From a virus: DNA of 31,601 bases. The stretch is taken from positions 1 to 31,601 of the IMG/VR virus record IMGVR_UViG_3300008416_000002. One strand, given 5' to 3'. Shown piece after piece: positions 1-6,778 of this stretch; the first letter of the stretch is position 1, and every line of letters starts with the position of its first letter. Under the pieces are notes generated by a model. That model searched no databases. It saw nothing but the letters and a program-made list of their open reading frames with translations, and was not told the DNA's origin. The translations under genes were made by a program, and so were the position numbers.

Positions 1-651
1 CTTGATGACTGTCTTCTTTGCCATCTCCACGAACCAATCCTTCCATGGGCCCTTCTTATGTTTCTTCCACAGCTCCGACTTTTCGCGGACGTTCTCGATC
101 TCCTCGATCGACATGAACGTGATGTGCGGGAACTTCGATCCATGGATCTCAGCGATGGCATATGCGCCGATCACTTCGCCGCGATTCTCCTCTTTCATGA
201 AGGGGTCTGGTTCGTGATGGAGATGTGGATCAGATCCTGAGCGATACCAGAAGCGCCGGTCTTCCCGGTCCATCTCGCGAACGACATCAGCTCGAACGCT
301 GATGACCGTTCCACCATCGGTGGCAATCGCGATCAGGCCCTGGTACATCGGATCACAGTGGCAGTCGTACTGCTTGGTGTTGCCGTTGAACCTGGGAATG
401 AGAGCGCAGTGCTTGAGCGCCGGATTGAGTGACAGGCCGATCGAGGCGATGTTGATCACGCTGTCTCGAATGCTGTGCGGATCGCACTTCTGGAGCAGGG
501 TATTGGCAGCCAGGGCCTGCATGGCGAACATCGATTCCTTCTCCCAGCGCACCAGGTTGCCTTCCTGGCCGGAGATCTTCTCGAAGGGCCTACGGGCTCC
601 CGTAATGGCCTTCTGGACTGGTACTGGTAATCGAGGGCTATCGTTCGACAC
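1..651 (-). CDS. recT: RecT-family single-strand DNA annealing protein (3' end outside window)
   Basis: The frame is open for 217 codons from a GTG at 651 to the window edge with no stop, so the C-terminus is missing. RecT proteins coat single strands left by a partner exonuclease and anneal them, supporting phage recombination. The RecT/RedB-like core is visible: SLNPALKHCALIPR near residues 76-89, then a YQGLIAIATDGG segment and VISVRADVV, which match the family pattern of an LNP box followed by a YQGL/YRGL box. The GTG is preceded by AAGGAG 7 nt upstream (659-664). The gene is divergent from the replication operon and has its own promoter. The exonuclease partner is expected further left, outside the window. 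The family call is firm; the symbol is by family only. Confidence 0.9.
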   Translation of the reverse strand, partial: MSNDSPRLPVPVQKAITGARRPFEKISGQEGNLVRWEKESMFAMQALAANTLLQKCDPHSIRDSVINIASIGLSLNPALKHCALIPRFNGNTKQYDCHCDPMYQGLIAIATDGGTVISVRADVVREMDREDRRFWYRSGSDPHLHHEPDPFMKEENRGEVIGAYAIAEIHGSKFPHITFMSIEEIENVREKSELWKKHKKGPWKDWFVEMAKKTVIK

Positions 652-667
652 CTGGTCGCTCCTTATA

Positions 668-715
668 TGACTATACCCAGACACCGAGTATGACGACTTG
701 ACTGCATGATTGCAA
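668..715 (-). promoter_or_regulatory. Leftward promoter of recT with conserved downstream element
   Basis: Read leftward: TTGCAA (715-710), a 17-bp spacer, CATACT (692-687), 8 bp, then TGGGTATAGTCA (679-668). The hexamers fit a sigma-70 promoter with a weak -10. The last block recurs at the other early promoters in this window and would lie at about +1 to +12 of the transcript. The recT Shine-Dalgarno follows directly, giving a leader of about 30 nt. Confidence 0.6.
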
Positions 716-753
716 GCCTTGAGTGTATGAAATGTGACCTGTCCCTGGTCCTG

Positions 754-802
754 TTGACCTGGTGCTGTGAGCCTTATACGATGCAGGGTCTGGGTACAAG
801 CG
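754..802 (+). promoter_or_regulatory. Rightward promoter of the replication operon
   Basis: TTGACC (754-759), 17 bp, TACGAT (777-782), then 9 bp and TGGGTACAAGCG (791-802). The -35 matches the sigma-70 consensus at five of six positions and the -10 at four. The downstream block is a diverged copy of the element found at the leftward early promoters. Transcription would start near 789, about 20 nt before the GTG at 812. Confidence 0.55.
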
Positions 803-811
803 GAGATTGGG

Positions 812-1627
812 GTGTACGGCAAAATTTTCGAGTCCATGTATGACGGAACCTTGGCCGCAGATTGGAAGGCCATGGTGACATTCCAGCAGATGATTGTCCT
901 GGCTGACTTCAACGGCATCGTCGATTACACACCTCCAGCTATAAGCCGACGAACAGGTATCCCGCTCGACATCATCGAGCATGGCATTGAGAAGCTGGAA
1001 GCCCCCGATCCGTACAGCAGGACTCCGGATGACGAGGGCAGGCGCATTCGCCGGATGGATGAACATCGTCCCTGGGGCTGGTACATCGTCAACTACGAGG
1101 ACTACAAGACTCTGGCAAGTAGAGCAGAAGAACGCGAGAGAGCCAGGCTCAGAAAGCAAAAACAGCGCGAAAAGCAGCGGCAAGCTCCTGATTCTGAAGA
1201 AGTGTCACAAGATGTCACAGACGGTCACGGCGAGTCACGCATGTCACGGCATGTAGATGTAGATGTAGATGTAGATGAAAAGACCAAGGGAACTCGCGTT
1301 CCCTTCCAAGGCATCGTCGATCTCTATCATAAGCATTGCCCAGACCTACCCAGGGTCAAAGTCCTCAGTGCCAAACGAAAAGCCCAGCTCAGATCCAGGT
1401 GGAAGACATTCGATGTAGTGCGTGGAATAGGTGCGCCAGGTGAAGCTCTGGAGGTGATCAAATTCGACAACCTGGAGAACTGGGAGCGGTACTTCAAATT
1501 CATCACGGAGAAATGTCCATTCCTGATCGGCAAGAATGATCGAGCCTGGGTAGCCGACTTCGATTTCTGCATCCGTGAATCAGCCATGGTCAGCGTCATG
1601 GAAAATAAATACGTGGCACGGAAATGA
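812..1627 (+). CDS. Phage replication initiator / helicase-loader protein
   Basis: This 271-aa protein has the architecture of phage replisome organisers. The N-terminal part (about 1-100) resembles a winged-helix DNA-binding domain, with AISRRTGIPLDIIEHGI as the likely recognition region. A charged, low-complexity linker follows (about 105-165), then a C-terminal domain starting IVDLYHKHCPDLPRV and ending near ADFDFCIRESAM, the type that recruits the replicative helicase. GTG 812 is preferred over the upstream in-frame ATG at 767 because GCGGAG lies just ahead of it and the promoter overlaps the upstream ATG. It overlaps dnaB by ATGA, which supports a loader role. The linker-coding DNA holds phased repeats that may be the origin. 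An N-terminal residue or two could differ. Confidence 0.78.
   Translation: MYGKIFESMYDGTLAADWKAMVTFQQMIVLADFNGIVDYTPPAISRRTGIPLDIIEHGIEKLEAPDPYSRTPDDEGRRIRRMDEHRPWGWYIVNYEDYKTLASRAEERERARLRKQKQREKQRQAPDSEEVSQDVTDGHGESRMSRHVDVDVDVDEKTKGTRVPFQGIVDLYHKHCPDLPRVKVLSAKRKAQLRSRWKTFDVVRGIGAPGEALEVIKFDNLENWERYFKFITEKCPFLIGKNDRAWVADFDFCIRESAMVSVMENKYVARK
1204..1305. repeat. Candidate replication origin: phased GTCAC repeats, 6-bp tandem repeat and hairpin
   Basis: Five direct GTCAC repeats start at 1204, 1214, 1224, 1234 and 1243, that is at 10, 10, 10 and 9 bp spacing, so all lie on one face of the helix. A tandem GTAGAT repeat (about four units, 1253-1276) follows, then an 8-bp inverted repeat AAGGGAAC/GTTCCCTT with a TCGC loop (1286-1305). 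All of this sits in the linker region of the initiator gene, the position of the iterons in lambda gene O. The repeats are seen directly; origin function is inferred. Confidence 0.5.
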
Positions 1628-3018
1628 ACCAGGCAATCAAGCTACCTCCGATGTCGATTGATTCAGAGCAGGCTGTCCTGGGTGCCATCATGCAGACTGG
1701 TGGCAAGTTGCTCATGGAAGTTCAGGACATTATTGATCGCAATGATTTCTATCGTAGTGATCACAGGGTTATCTGGGATGCGATAGTGCAGCTCGACATG
1801 GAAGACATGCCGACTGATCTTGTGACCGTAATCGAAAAACTTCATAACACTGATCTCATGGAGTCGGCTGGTGGTGATCAGTACATCGGTATGCTCTTTA
1901 GGGAAACCATCGGCTCACCGAATATCAGGGCCTATGCCAAGATCGTCAAAGAGAGATCGGTCAGGAGAGAGTTGATCGGTGTGTCGAATACTGTGCGCGA
2001 GCTGGCCGACGATGCCAGGCCGATCGATGAAGTAATAGCAGATGCCCAGAGCAGGGTGATGGACATCGGTCACGACGCCACGCAGCAGGGCCCGGTCGAA
2101 GCCAAGAAGCTGGTGCCGGCATGGATGGATAGCCTGGATGAGCGGTTCCGCATGGAGCAGACGATCCCAGGCTTGTCAACGGGCTTCAATAACCTTGACA
2201 AGAAGATCAACGGACTCCAGAAGCAGAACCTGGTAGTCATCGCCGGCAGGCCATCGATGGGCAAGACAGCCCTGGCAATCAACATCGCGAACTCAGTGGC
2301 GCAGTACGAGACTGTGCTGGTGTTCTCGATGGAGATGTCAGCGATGGAGATCATCACCAGGTCCGTGGCGCAGCACTCGAAGGTGCCGCTCGATCGACTC
2401 ATGTCCGGTGACTTGGACCAGGAGCAGTGGACGAAAACCGGCGAAGGTAGCAGTCGAGTAGTTCATTCGCACATCCACATCGATGAGTCGCCGGCTATGA
2501 TGCTGGCGACGATCCGCGCCAGGACCAGGCGCATCAAACAGAAACATCCGGATCTATCGCTGGTGATAGTTGATTACCTCCAGCTCATGAGCGGAGACGC
2601 CGGCATTCACCGGGCTCAGCAGATCGCTGACATTACCAGGGGGCTCAAGGCTCTGGCGAAGGAGTTGGATCTGCCGGTGATCGCGCTGAGCCAGCTCAAC
2701 CGAGATGTGGACAAACGAGATGACAAGCATCCCAGGCTTTCGGATCTCAGGGAGTCAGGATCGATCGAGCAGGATGCGGATGTGATCCTGTTCGTTTATC
2801 GCGATGTGGTGTACGACGAGAAGACCAAGTGGAAGAAGGTAGCTGAGATCGTTATCGGTAAGCAGCGCAACGGACCAACTGGCACCGTGCTGCTGTACTT
2901 CTTCGGTGAGTACACCATGTTCGGCCAGATGGATGTTGAGTCACAGCAGGAGTTCTGGAATGACCGGCACAGCCGTAGTCGATCGAGAAGCCGAGACACC
3001 TTTAGCGACGACTTCTGA
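1624..3018 (+). CDS. dnaB: Replicative DNA helicase, DnaB family
   Basis: At 464 aa this is full length for a DnaB-type helicase, a ring-shaped 5'-3' ATPase that unwinds DNA at the fork. The N-terminal domain opens with SIDSEQAVLGAIMQ. The RecA-like C-terminal domain holds Walker A GRPSMGKT (208-215), FSMEMS (about 237-242) and Walker B LSLVIVDYLQLM (about 310-321). LRESGSIEQDADVILF, followed by IGKQRNGPTG, is the usual end-block signature. It starts at an ATGA overlap with the initiator gene. The C-terminal tail is an SRSRSR-rich extension ending in DDF. No intein is present. Assignment is secure. Confidence 0.95.
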   Translation: MNQAIKLPPMSIDSEQAVLGAIMQTGGKLLMEVQDIIDRNDFYRSDHRVIWDAIVQLDMEDMPTDLVTVIEKLHNTDLMESAGGDQYIGMLFRETIGSPNIRAYAKIVKERSVRRELIGVSNTVRELADDARPIDEVIADAQSRVMDIGHDATQQGPVEAKKLVPAWMDSLDERFRMEQTIPGLSTGFNNLDKKINGLQKQNLVVIAGRPSMGKTALAINIANSVAQYETVLVFSMEMSAMEIITRSVAQHSKVPLDRLMSGDLDQEQWTKTGEGSSRVVHSHIHIDESPAMMLATIRARTRRIKQKHPDLSLVIVDYLQLMSGDAGIHRAQQIADITRGLKALAKELDLPVIALSQLNRDVDKRDDKHPRLSDLRESGSIEQDADVILFVYRDVVYDEKTKWKKVAEIVIGKQRNGPTGTVLLYFFGEYTMFGQMDVESQQEFWNDRHSRSRSRSRDTFSDDF

Positions 3019-3727
3019 AACGCTTCCGATCATCGCTCACAAGGGCGGCCTGGAATTGATCGATGCGGAGTGGAAGCTGAACTCAGGGCGCATAGTGAAG
3101 TTCCGCCTGGTGAATGATAACGGGCCGATCCTGATCCATCCATTCATGCAGTTCGTCAGGCGACGAGGCAATCGAGTAGGCACCAGGTTCATGGTTGCCA
3201 TGACCAGAGTCGGTGACGACGAGGTGTTCTTCCAGGGTGAGGTGATGCTGGCAGGTGGAGGCAATCCGCTGGGCCAGGGTATGTGGGTACGGTTCTGGCT
3301 GGACGAAGATGCCGATACTCACCCGTTCTCAGGCTGCGCCGGCAGGCACGGCAATGATCCAGGAGATTTGTTCGAGGCAGTATTCGTCGAGCTGGATGAC
3401 GATGACTTTCCGATCAACCAGGAGAAGCGAGAACGAATTGAGAGATCAGTGACGCAGACTCATCCGCTGACAAAGTGGACAGCAACCAGAGACAGCGACA
3501 AACTATTTCATCAGTGGCTATCGGAGACAGCGAAGTTTCCAGATGGTGAATACAGGAGTCCGGAGTGGTGGCGCACTCCAGGTAAAGATTTTGTGGCCAG
3601 GTGGATTCGATGGATGTGCAACATCGGCTCCAGGGCTGACTTCAAACATGACCAGAGAGCATGCGAGGTGTGCCATGATCGAATCAGGCGACCGTATAGC
3701 GAGTGGCGATCAACCGCAGAGGATTAG
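2960..3727 (+). CDS. Unknown protein of the replication operon with a C-terminal CxxC
   Basis: I do not recognise this 255-aa protein. ATG 2960 follows GGAG and lies 59 nt inside the 3' end of dnaB; the longer frame from 2906 lacks a ribosome site. The first half (about 40-160) looks like a compact beta-rich domain (ELIDAEWKL, GRIVKFRLV, GTRFMVAMTRVG). The C-terminal part is Trp-rich (PEWWRTPGKDFVARWIRWM) and ends with C-E-V-C, which with an upstream Cys could bind zinc. Its place between dnaB and the nuclease genes suggests a role in replication or recombination, but this is context only. Confidence 0.7.
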   Translation: MTGTAVVDREAETPLATTSETLPIIAHKGGLELIDAEWKLNSGRIVKFRLVNDNGPILIHPFMQFVRRRGNRVGTRFMVAMTRVGDDEVFFQGEVMLAGGGNPLGQGMWVRFWLDEDADTHPFSGCAGRHGNDPGDLFEAVFVELDDDDFPINQEKRERIERSVTQTHPLTKWTATRDSDKLFHQWLSETAKFPDGEYRSPEWWRTPGKDFVARWIRWMCNIGSRADFKHDQRACEVCHDRIRRPYSEWRSTAED

Positions 3728-4091
3728 CGTCAGCCGGCACGAGAAGAACCTGCGTGAGCTGCGCTGCATGGTGACGATGATGTATCCGGTCACCTTGCAT
3801 CACTGCCATGGTGGATCGATGATCGAGCTGGGACCTGAGTTCCAGAATCCAGGGATGGGCGAGCGCAATAATCCGTTTTTCCAGATCCCACTCATGCTGG
3901 ATTATCATACCGGGACCAGGGGTGTCGATGGCTCCCTGGGTGTCGAGGTCTGGGAGTCGATCTTTGAGAAGCAGGTGGATCTGCTCAACCAGGTAAACGA
4001 TCAGCTCGACTACGATATATGGGAGCAAGCCAAGCTATGGAGCAACGAGAACTGGAAGTCAGCGATCCCAGTGGAGAGTCACCTGGGCTGA
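3675..4091 (+). CDS. HNH/Ref-like nuclease-related protein
   Basis: The 138-aa product carries Cys31, then HHCHGG (42-47) and, after a short insert, IPLMLDYHTG with VDG and VWESIF. This layout (Cys, paired His, then a hydrophobic strand and HxTG) resembles the beta-beta-metal core of phage Ref/DUF968-type HNH proteins, which process recombination intermediates. ATG 3675 is chosen because GAGG lies 8 nt upstream; earlier in-frame ATGs overlap the previous gene further without a ribosome site. It overlaps both neighbours, including RusA by 55 nt. A second canonical CxxC zinc pair is not obvious, so activity is uncertain. Confidence 0.6.
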   Translation: MIESGDRIASGDQPQRISVSRHEKNLRELRCMVTMMYPVTLHHCHGGSMIELGPEFQNPGMGERNNPFFQIPLMLDYHTGTRGVDGSLGVEVWESIFEKQVDLLNQVNDQLDYDIWEQAKLWSNENWKSAIPVESHLG

Positions 4092-4471
4092 GGCTGGAGC
4101 TACCCTGGCCGCCGACCGCGAATCATTACACCGGCTACCGAGTAGCAGGTAGAAAGGAAGGCAAGCAATTCGTCCAGGCGTATCCAACCAGCCAGGCCAA
4201 GGAGTTTCATCGTAACGTGCAGTCTATTGTGATGCGCGACCGCGCAGCCAGGGGCTGGGTCTGTCCACTGAAGATGACGTTCTGGACTTATCCGCCTGAC
4301 CGCAGGAAGCGAGACACCTCGAATCTATTCAAGATGCTGGAGGATGCGTTGCAAAAAGCTGGTGTGTACGATGATGATTACCAGATCGTAGAGCATCATG
4401 CGTACCGCACGAGCCATGTCGTAGAAGGTGGAATGGTCGTTGTTGAACTGGAGCCAACTGTGCTATCGTAG
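4037..4471 (+). CDS. rusA: RusA-family Holliday junction resolvase
   Basis: RusA is a homodimeric Mg-dependent nuclease that cuts four-way junctions before packaging. The 144-aa product shows the N-terminal LPWPPTANHY motif (22-31) and the catalytic-region pattern RRKRDTSNLFKMLEDAL followed by AGVYDDDYQI, with Asp93, Asp103 and Asp112-114. In E. coli RusA the first pair is Asp70-x-Asp72; here the second position of that pair is Ser95, so one metal ligand may differ. ATG 4037 has GGGAGC 9 nt upstream, unlike ATG 4019. It is the last gene of the operon, followed by a terminator. Confidence 0.85.
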   Translation: MEQRELEVSDPSGESPGLRLELPWPPTANHYTGYRVAGRKEGKQFVQAYPTSQAKEFHRNVQSIVMRDRAARGWVCPLKMTFWTYPPDRRKRDTSNLFKMLEDALQKAGVYDDDYQIVEHHAYRTSHVVEGGMVVVELEPTVLS

Positions 4472-4542
4472 CGCCTTATGAAAGGCTGAATCTGCTCCAC
4501 CGACCCCTGGCGACCCGGTGTAACCTACGCTTCCTGGCTCCG

Positions 4543-4554
4543 TGACTGTACCCA
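4543..4554 (-). promoter_or_regulatory. Orphan copy of the early-promoter downstream element
   Basis: Read leftward this is TGGGTACAGTCA, identical to the copy at 8944-8933. Unlike the others it has no convincing -10/-35 pair at the expected distance and points back into the 3' end of rusA. It lies in the 164-bp gap between rusA and the convergent early operon. It may be a bound regulator site, a relic promoter, or the start of an antisense or small RNA. The rest of the gap (4472-4606) shows no ORF or tRNA that I can support. Confidence 0.35.
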
Positions 4555-4606
4555 CTTTCTACGAAAGCCAATTCTGGCAAAGATGCTCCGGTCGCCTTTA
4601 TTCGAG

Positions 4607-4638
4607 AAGGGCCCTCAATTCGAGGGCCCTTTTCTTTA
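4607..4638 (+). terminator. Rho-independent terminator of the replication operon
   Basis: A 10-bp perfect stem AAGGGCCCTC/GAGGGCCCTT with a 5-nt loop is followed by TTTTCTTT on the plus strand. It terminates rightward transcription. The minus strand lacks a U-run after the stem, so leftward termination would be weak. Its end overlaps the stop codon of the convergent gene. Confidence 0.85.
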
Positions 4639-4953
4639 GTCGATCTCAATGGCTGTGGTCTCGAACCTGTACAGCTTGGAGCCAGCCTTTCGGTAATGTC
4701 CCAAGATCCACTGGAATCCCTGGTACTCCCAGGCATCCTCGATCTGCCCATCTGACGCTTCGTCGATCAAGTCCTGGAAACTTTTCTTGTCTCGCATTGC
4801 CTTCGTCATCGAACTGCCAAGGTGGGAGTACATGGCTGCGCTCGCCATACCTCCCAGGTAGATGGTGTTCATCTGACCAGGACCGTCACGGTAGCGGACT
4901 GCTCGCTTCATCTCAGCTCGCAGCTTGTCTACTTCTGCTTTGGATCTACTCAT
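4636..4953 (-). CDS. Unknown helical protein, last gene of early operon
   Basis: Not recognised. The 105-aa product is mostly helical, with a basic N-terminal helix (KLRAEMKRAVRYR), a Gly/Ala/Met-rich middle (YLGGMASAAMYSHLG) and an aromatic C-terminal part (WEYQGFQWILGHYRKAG). No signal peptide or membrane span is evident. Its ATG overlaps the upstream stop by ATGA, so it is translationally coupled to the gene at 4950. It is the most promoter-distal gene of the nine-gene leftward unit and its stop lies in the terminator shared with the replication operon. Confidence 0.75.
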   Translation of the reverse strand: MSRSKAEVDKLRAEMKRAVRYRDGPGQMNTIYLGGMASAAMYSHLGSSMTKAMRDKKSFQDLIDEASDGQIEDAWEYQGFQWILGHYRKAGSKLYRFETTAIEID

Positions 4954-5177
4954 GATGTGTTCTCCTGTTTATCCCAGGCCGCCAATTCAGCGATGGCATC
5001 CTGGATGTGAGTGCGAGCGTTATCCAGCTCAGGCGAAGCATCTTCTGGTACACACATCCTGTCGAAGCCTCTGCTGTAGTTGCCTTCGTCTTCCTGCTTG
5101 GACTGCTCATCCATCAGGGCCTCAGCAATGTGCTGCTCGATCTCCCACAGCTTGGCGATGATTTCAGTAGTGGTCAT
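4950..5177 (-). CDS. Unknown acidic helical protein
   Basis: Not recognised. The 75-aa protein is acidic and predicted largely helical: an N-terminal amphipathic helix (EIIAKLWEIEQHIAEAL), a Glu/Asp-rich turn region, and a C-terminal helix (ARTHIQDAIAELAAW). Such two-helix acidic proteins are common phage inhibitors of host enzymes, but nothing specific supports that here. It starts and ends with ATGA overlaps to its neighbours, which fixes both boundaries. Confidence 0.75.
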   Translation of the reverse strand: MTTTEIIAKLWEIEQHIAEALMDEQSKQEDEGNYSRGFDRMCVPEDASPELDNARTHIQDAIAELAAWDKQENTS

Positions 5178-5347
5178 GACTTCACCTCCGTTACATCGGT
5201 GATCTGCCAGTCGCCTTCGCCTTCTTCCTCAGTGAAGATTCCACCATCGGCATCCTTGCCTTGCCGGTAAGCGTCTTCATCATCCTTGGCTTCGACTTCC
5301 AGGTAGCAGACAGATGTCATGACTGCTCTTACTCGGTACGTCTTCAT
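5174..5347 (-). CDS. Small unknown beta-type protein (57 aa)
   Basis: Read on the minus strand, an ATG at 5347 overlaps the stop of the upstream peptidase-like gene (ATGA), and the TGA at 5174 overlaps the next ATG, so the gene fits exactly in the coupled array. AAGGAG lies upstream. The product begins MKTYRVRAVMTSVCYLEVEA and continues with KDDEDAYRQGKDADG and an acidic stretch, ending TDVTEVKS. The pattern (a strand pair, then a helix starting EDAY) looks like a small alpha/beta fold seen in many phage early proteins; function is unknown. Confidence 0.7.
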   Translation of the reverse strand: MKTYRVRAVMTSVCYLEVEAKDDEDAYRQGKDADGGIFTEEEGEGDWQITDVTEVKS

Positions 5348-5811
5348 GACTTTCTCCTTTTCCTAACCATCCAGACGTTATCGATAAAGCAGCGCCTGGA
5401 GTGATGTTCTTCGACCGGACATGGCCGCTTGGTTCGGTTGTCGTTTACCTGTCCCAGGTGAGTGACGACATAGTGACTGGTGAGGTTGACCAGGCAGATG
5501 GCCCGGTGGTGATGCGAGCTGTACGTGTTGATCCATCCCTGGAGCGTCTTGCCTTTGCAGCTATGAGCATGCAGAGCGATCACTTCATAGCCCATGAAGT
5601 CCAGGACGTAGCGCATCTCGAAATTGCCTACACCTCGGACTCGCTTCGCACTCCACCAGGCTTTGCGCCGGCCTCTGTTGCGGAGCTTGGCTACCTTCTT
5701 GGCGCAGTATTCAACTCGATTGCCGGTGAGGATGGAGAGCGCGGCTGGGCCGCACCAGGTTCGCATCTTCTCCGGGTTACGGATGGGCTTGAGTCGGCAA
5801 CGCGGCTTCAC
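5344..5811 (-). CDS. Putative papain-like (C39/NlpC-type) cysteine peptidase
   Basis: The 155-aa product has the hallmarks of a minimal papain-fold peptidase: TWCGPAALSILTG with Cys20 at the start of a helix, HAHSCKGKTLQGWI in the middle, then RAICLVNLTSHYVV with His113 on a strand, followed by GQVNDN, where Asn123/Asp124 could be the third catalytic residue. The CGPAAL...SHYVV order matches C39-like domains, which cleave double-glycine leaders or act on host proteins and ubiquitin-like tags. There is no signal peptide, so it is cytoplasmic. GTG start overlaps the previous stop (GTGA). It is rich in Arg and Lys at both ends. A catalytically inactive member is possible. Confidence 0.55.
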   Translation of the reverse strand: MKPRCRLKPIRNPEKMRTWCGPAALSILTGNRVEYCAKKVAKLRNRGRRKAWWSAKRVRGVGNFEMRYVLDFMGYEVIALHAHSCKGKTLQGWINTYSSHHHRAICLVNLTSHYVVTHLGQVNDNRTKRPCPVEEHHSRRCFIDNVWMVRKRRKS

Positions 5812-6203
5812 GATTCGATCTCCTCAACACCGTAGACTTTCCACTCGTCCAGGCTGTCGGCTTGTGACTTGTGAGCAAAGTATTTGAATGCCTTGGATAC
5901 GGCGACGTATCGATCGGTGGCATAGAACGTCTCGCGATGCACTGTGCAATCGTCCAACCTAATCAGGCTGACTCGATACTTCTGCTCAACGAGGTATTCA
6001 GTGGCAACGATGTCATCGACTGGACCTTCCAGACTGAACTGGTGAGTCAGATCCTCGTGTCGAATCAAGTCCAGCATCTTCCGACCGATCGTCTCCAGCT
6101 TGCGCTCGAAGTAGCAGTCGTCGATGGGCCAGGTGTGTTCCTTGCCATCGGCAGTGCGAAGGATCACCTGGTATTCCTGTTTAACGACAGCACGGTGATT
6201 CAT
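5808..6203 (-). CDS. Unknown early protein (131 aa)
   Basis: Not recognised. The sequence begins with a beta-rich segment (KQEYQVILRTADGKEHTWPI), has a helical middle (ERKLETIGRKMLDLI) and a second beta-rich half (EQKYRVSLIRLDDCTV) ending in AVSKAFKYFAHKSQAD and an acidic tail. The two similar strand blocks, EYQVILRTADG and KYRVSLIRLDD, suggest an internal duplication of a small alpha/beta unit. Boundaries are set by ATGA and GTGA overlaps with neighbours. Confidence 0.72.
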   Translation of the reverse strand: MNHRAVVKQEYQVILRTADGKEHTWPIDDCYFERKLETIGRKMLDLIRHEDLTHQFSLEGPVDDIVATEYLVEQKYRVSLIRLDDCTVHRETFYATDRYVAVSKAFKYFAHKSQADSLDEWKVYGVEEIES

Positions 6204-6439
6204 GATTCCACCTCCGGATAGAATTGCTGGAGCCAGGCATTGATGCCCTGGGTCCGTGCGTCGTAAGCGCAGTCGGCTGAGCCGTTCCAGTGGAAGTCAT
6301 CCTTTGGTACGTGGAACTCAACATTGTCACACCAGTTGTATCTGTACGACCAGGCACCGACGAGCCGCTTGCGCTGCTCGCTGGTCAGGTCGTCCCTGGT
6401 TGTCTTCAGGAGTAGTCGGCAGAAGTCGTGGTCGCTCAT
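6200..6439 (-). CDS. Unknown Trp-rich early protein (79 aa)
   Basis: Not recognised. It starts MSDHDFCRLLLKTTRDDLTSEQRKRL, then has an aromatic block (WSYRYNWCDNVEFHVP, DDFHW) and ends NAWLQQFYPEVES. Two Cys residues and several His are present, but no ordered zinc motif is clear. It is coupled by ATGA overlap on both sides. It is cytosolic, with no membrane segment. Confidence 0.72.
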   Translation of the reverse strand: MSDHDFCRLLLKTTRDDLTSEQRKRLVGAWSYRYNWCDNVEFHVPKDDFHWNGSADCAYDARTQGINAWLQQFYPEVES

Positions 6440-6606
6440 GATGTGAATCTCCCAGAGTCAGACTTCAGCCTACCGGCCCGTTGCCATACGTCTTTCCGCA
6501 ATGAGAATGCGGCCCATGTGATGCGAGGGATGCCGTTCATTTTCCGTTCGGCATTCTGCTCGCGCCATTCCTCTTTCAGCTCTGCTGTTGTCCATCGGTT
6601 AGTCAT
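6436..6606 (-). CDS. Small basic protein (56 aa)
   Basis: The true start is the ATG at 6606, overlapping the previous gene by 8 nt; the longer open frame to 6753 is only an extension inside that gene. The product starts MTNRWTTAELKEEWREQ and includes NGIPRITWAAFSLRKDVWQR before an SDSGRFTS tail. It is basic and Trp-rich, with a helical first half and a turn-rich second half, suggestive of nucleic-acid binding, but no family is recognised. Confidence 0.65.
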   Translation of the reverse strand: MTNRWTTAELKEEWREQNAERKMNGIPRITWAAFSLRKDVWQRAGRLKSDSGRFTS

Positions 6607-6778
6607 CAAGGTATCTCTCCAGGTTTTGCAGCCGGGTCTCGATGTCCTGCCCTTTGGTGTTGATCTGGTCGAGCTGGTCCTGGGCACCTTGCCTGGCCAG
6701 TCGGATGAAGCTGAGGTCCAGGCGGATCTGTTCCGCGAACTCAGCGATTGCACTTCTCTCTCTCTTAGTCATGCTCAT
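6599..6778 (-). CDS. Small coiled-coil protein (59 aa)
   Basis: ATG 6778 overlaps the previous stop (ATGA) and has GGGAGG upstream, so it is preferred to the longer frame. After MSMTKRERSAIAEFAEQIRL comes an extended heptad region (DQLDQINTKGQDIETRLQNL) ending ERYLDD, which should form a coiled coil. There is no transmembrane segment. Proteins of this size and shape often act as dimeric adaptors; no specific role can be read. Confidence 0.7.
   Translation of the reverse strand: MSMTKRERSAIAEFAEQIRLDLSFIRLARQGAQDQLDQINTKGQDIETRLQNLERYLDD

Noticed and set aside
671-1183. 170-aa minus-strand open frame
   Set aside because: It is antisense to the conserved replication initiator, ends in the recT promoter and has low-quality composition; treated as a shadow.
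1204-1247. Phased repeats considered as a CRISPR array
   Set aside because: The repeat is only 5 bp with 5-bp spacers, far below any CRISPR unit; an iteron-like role fits better.
4472-4606. Possible tRNA or structured RNA gene in the gap after rusA
   Set aside because: I could not fold a cloverleaf or find a T-loop-like sequence on either strand; only the orphan 12-mer is supported.
5401-5835. 144-aa plus-strand open frame opposite the peptidase-like gene
   Set aside because: The minus-strand gene is locked in by start-stop overlaps on both sides and has a recognisable motif; the plus frame has no ribosome site or neighbours.
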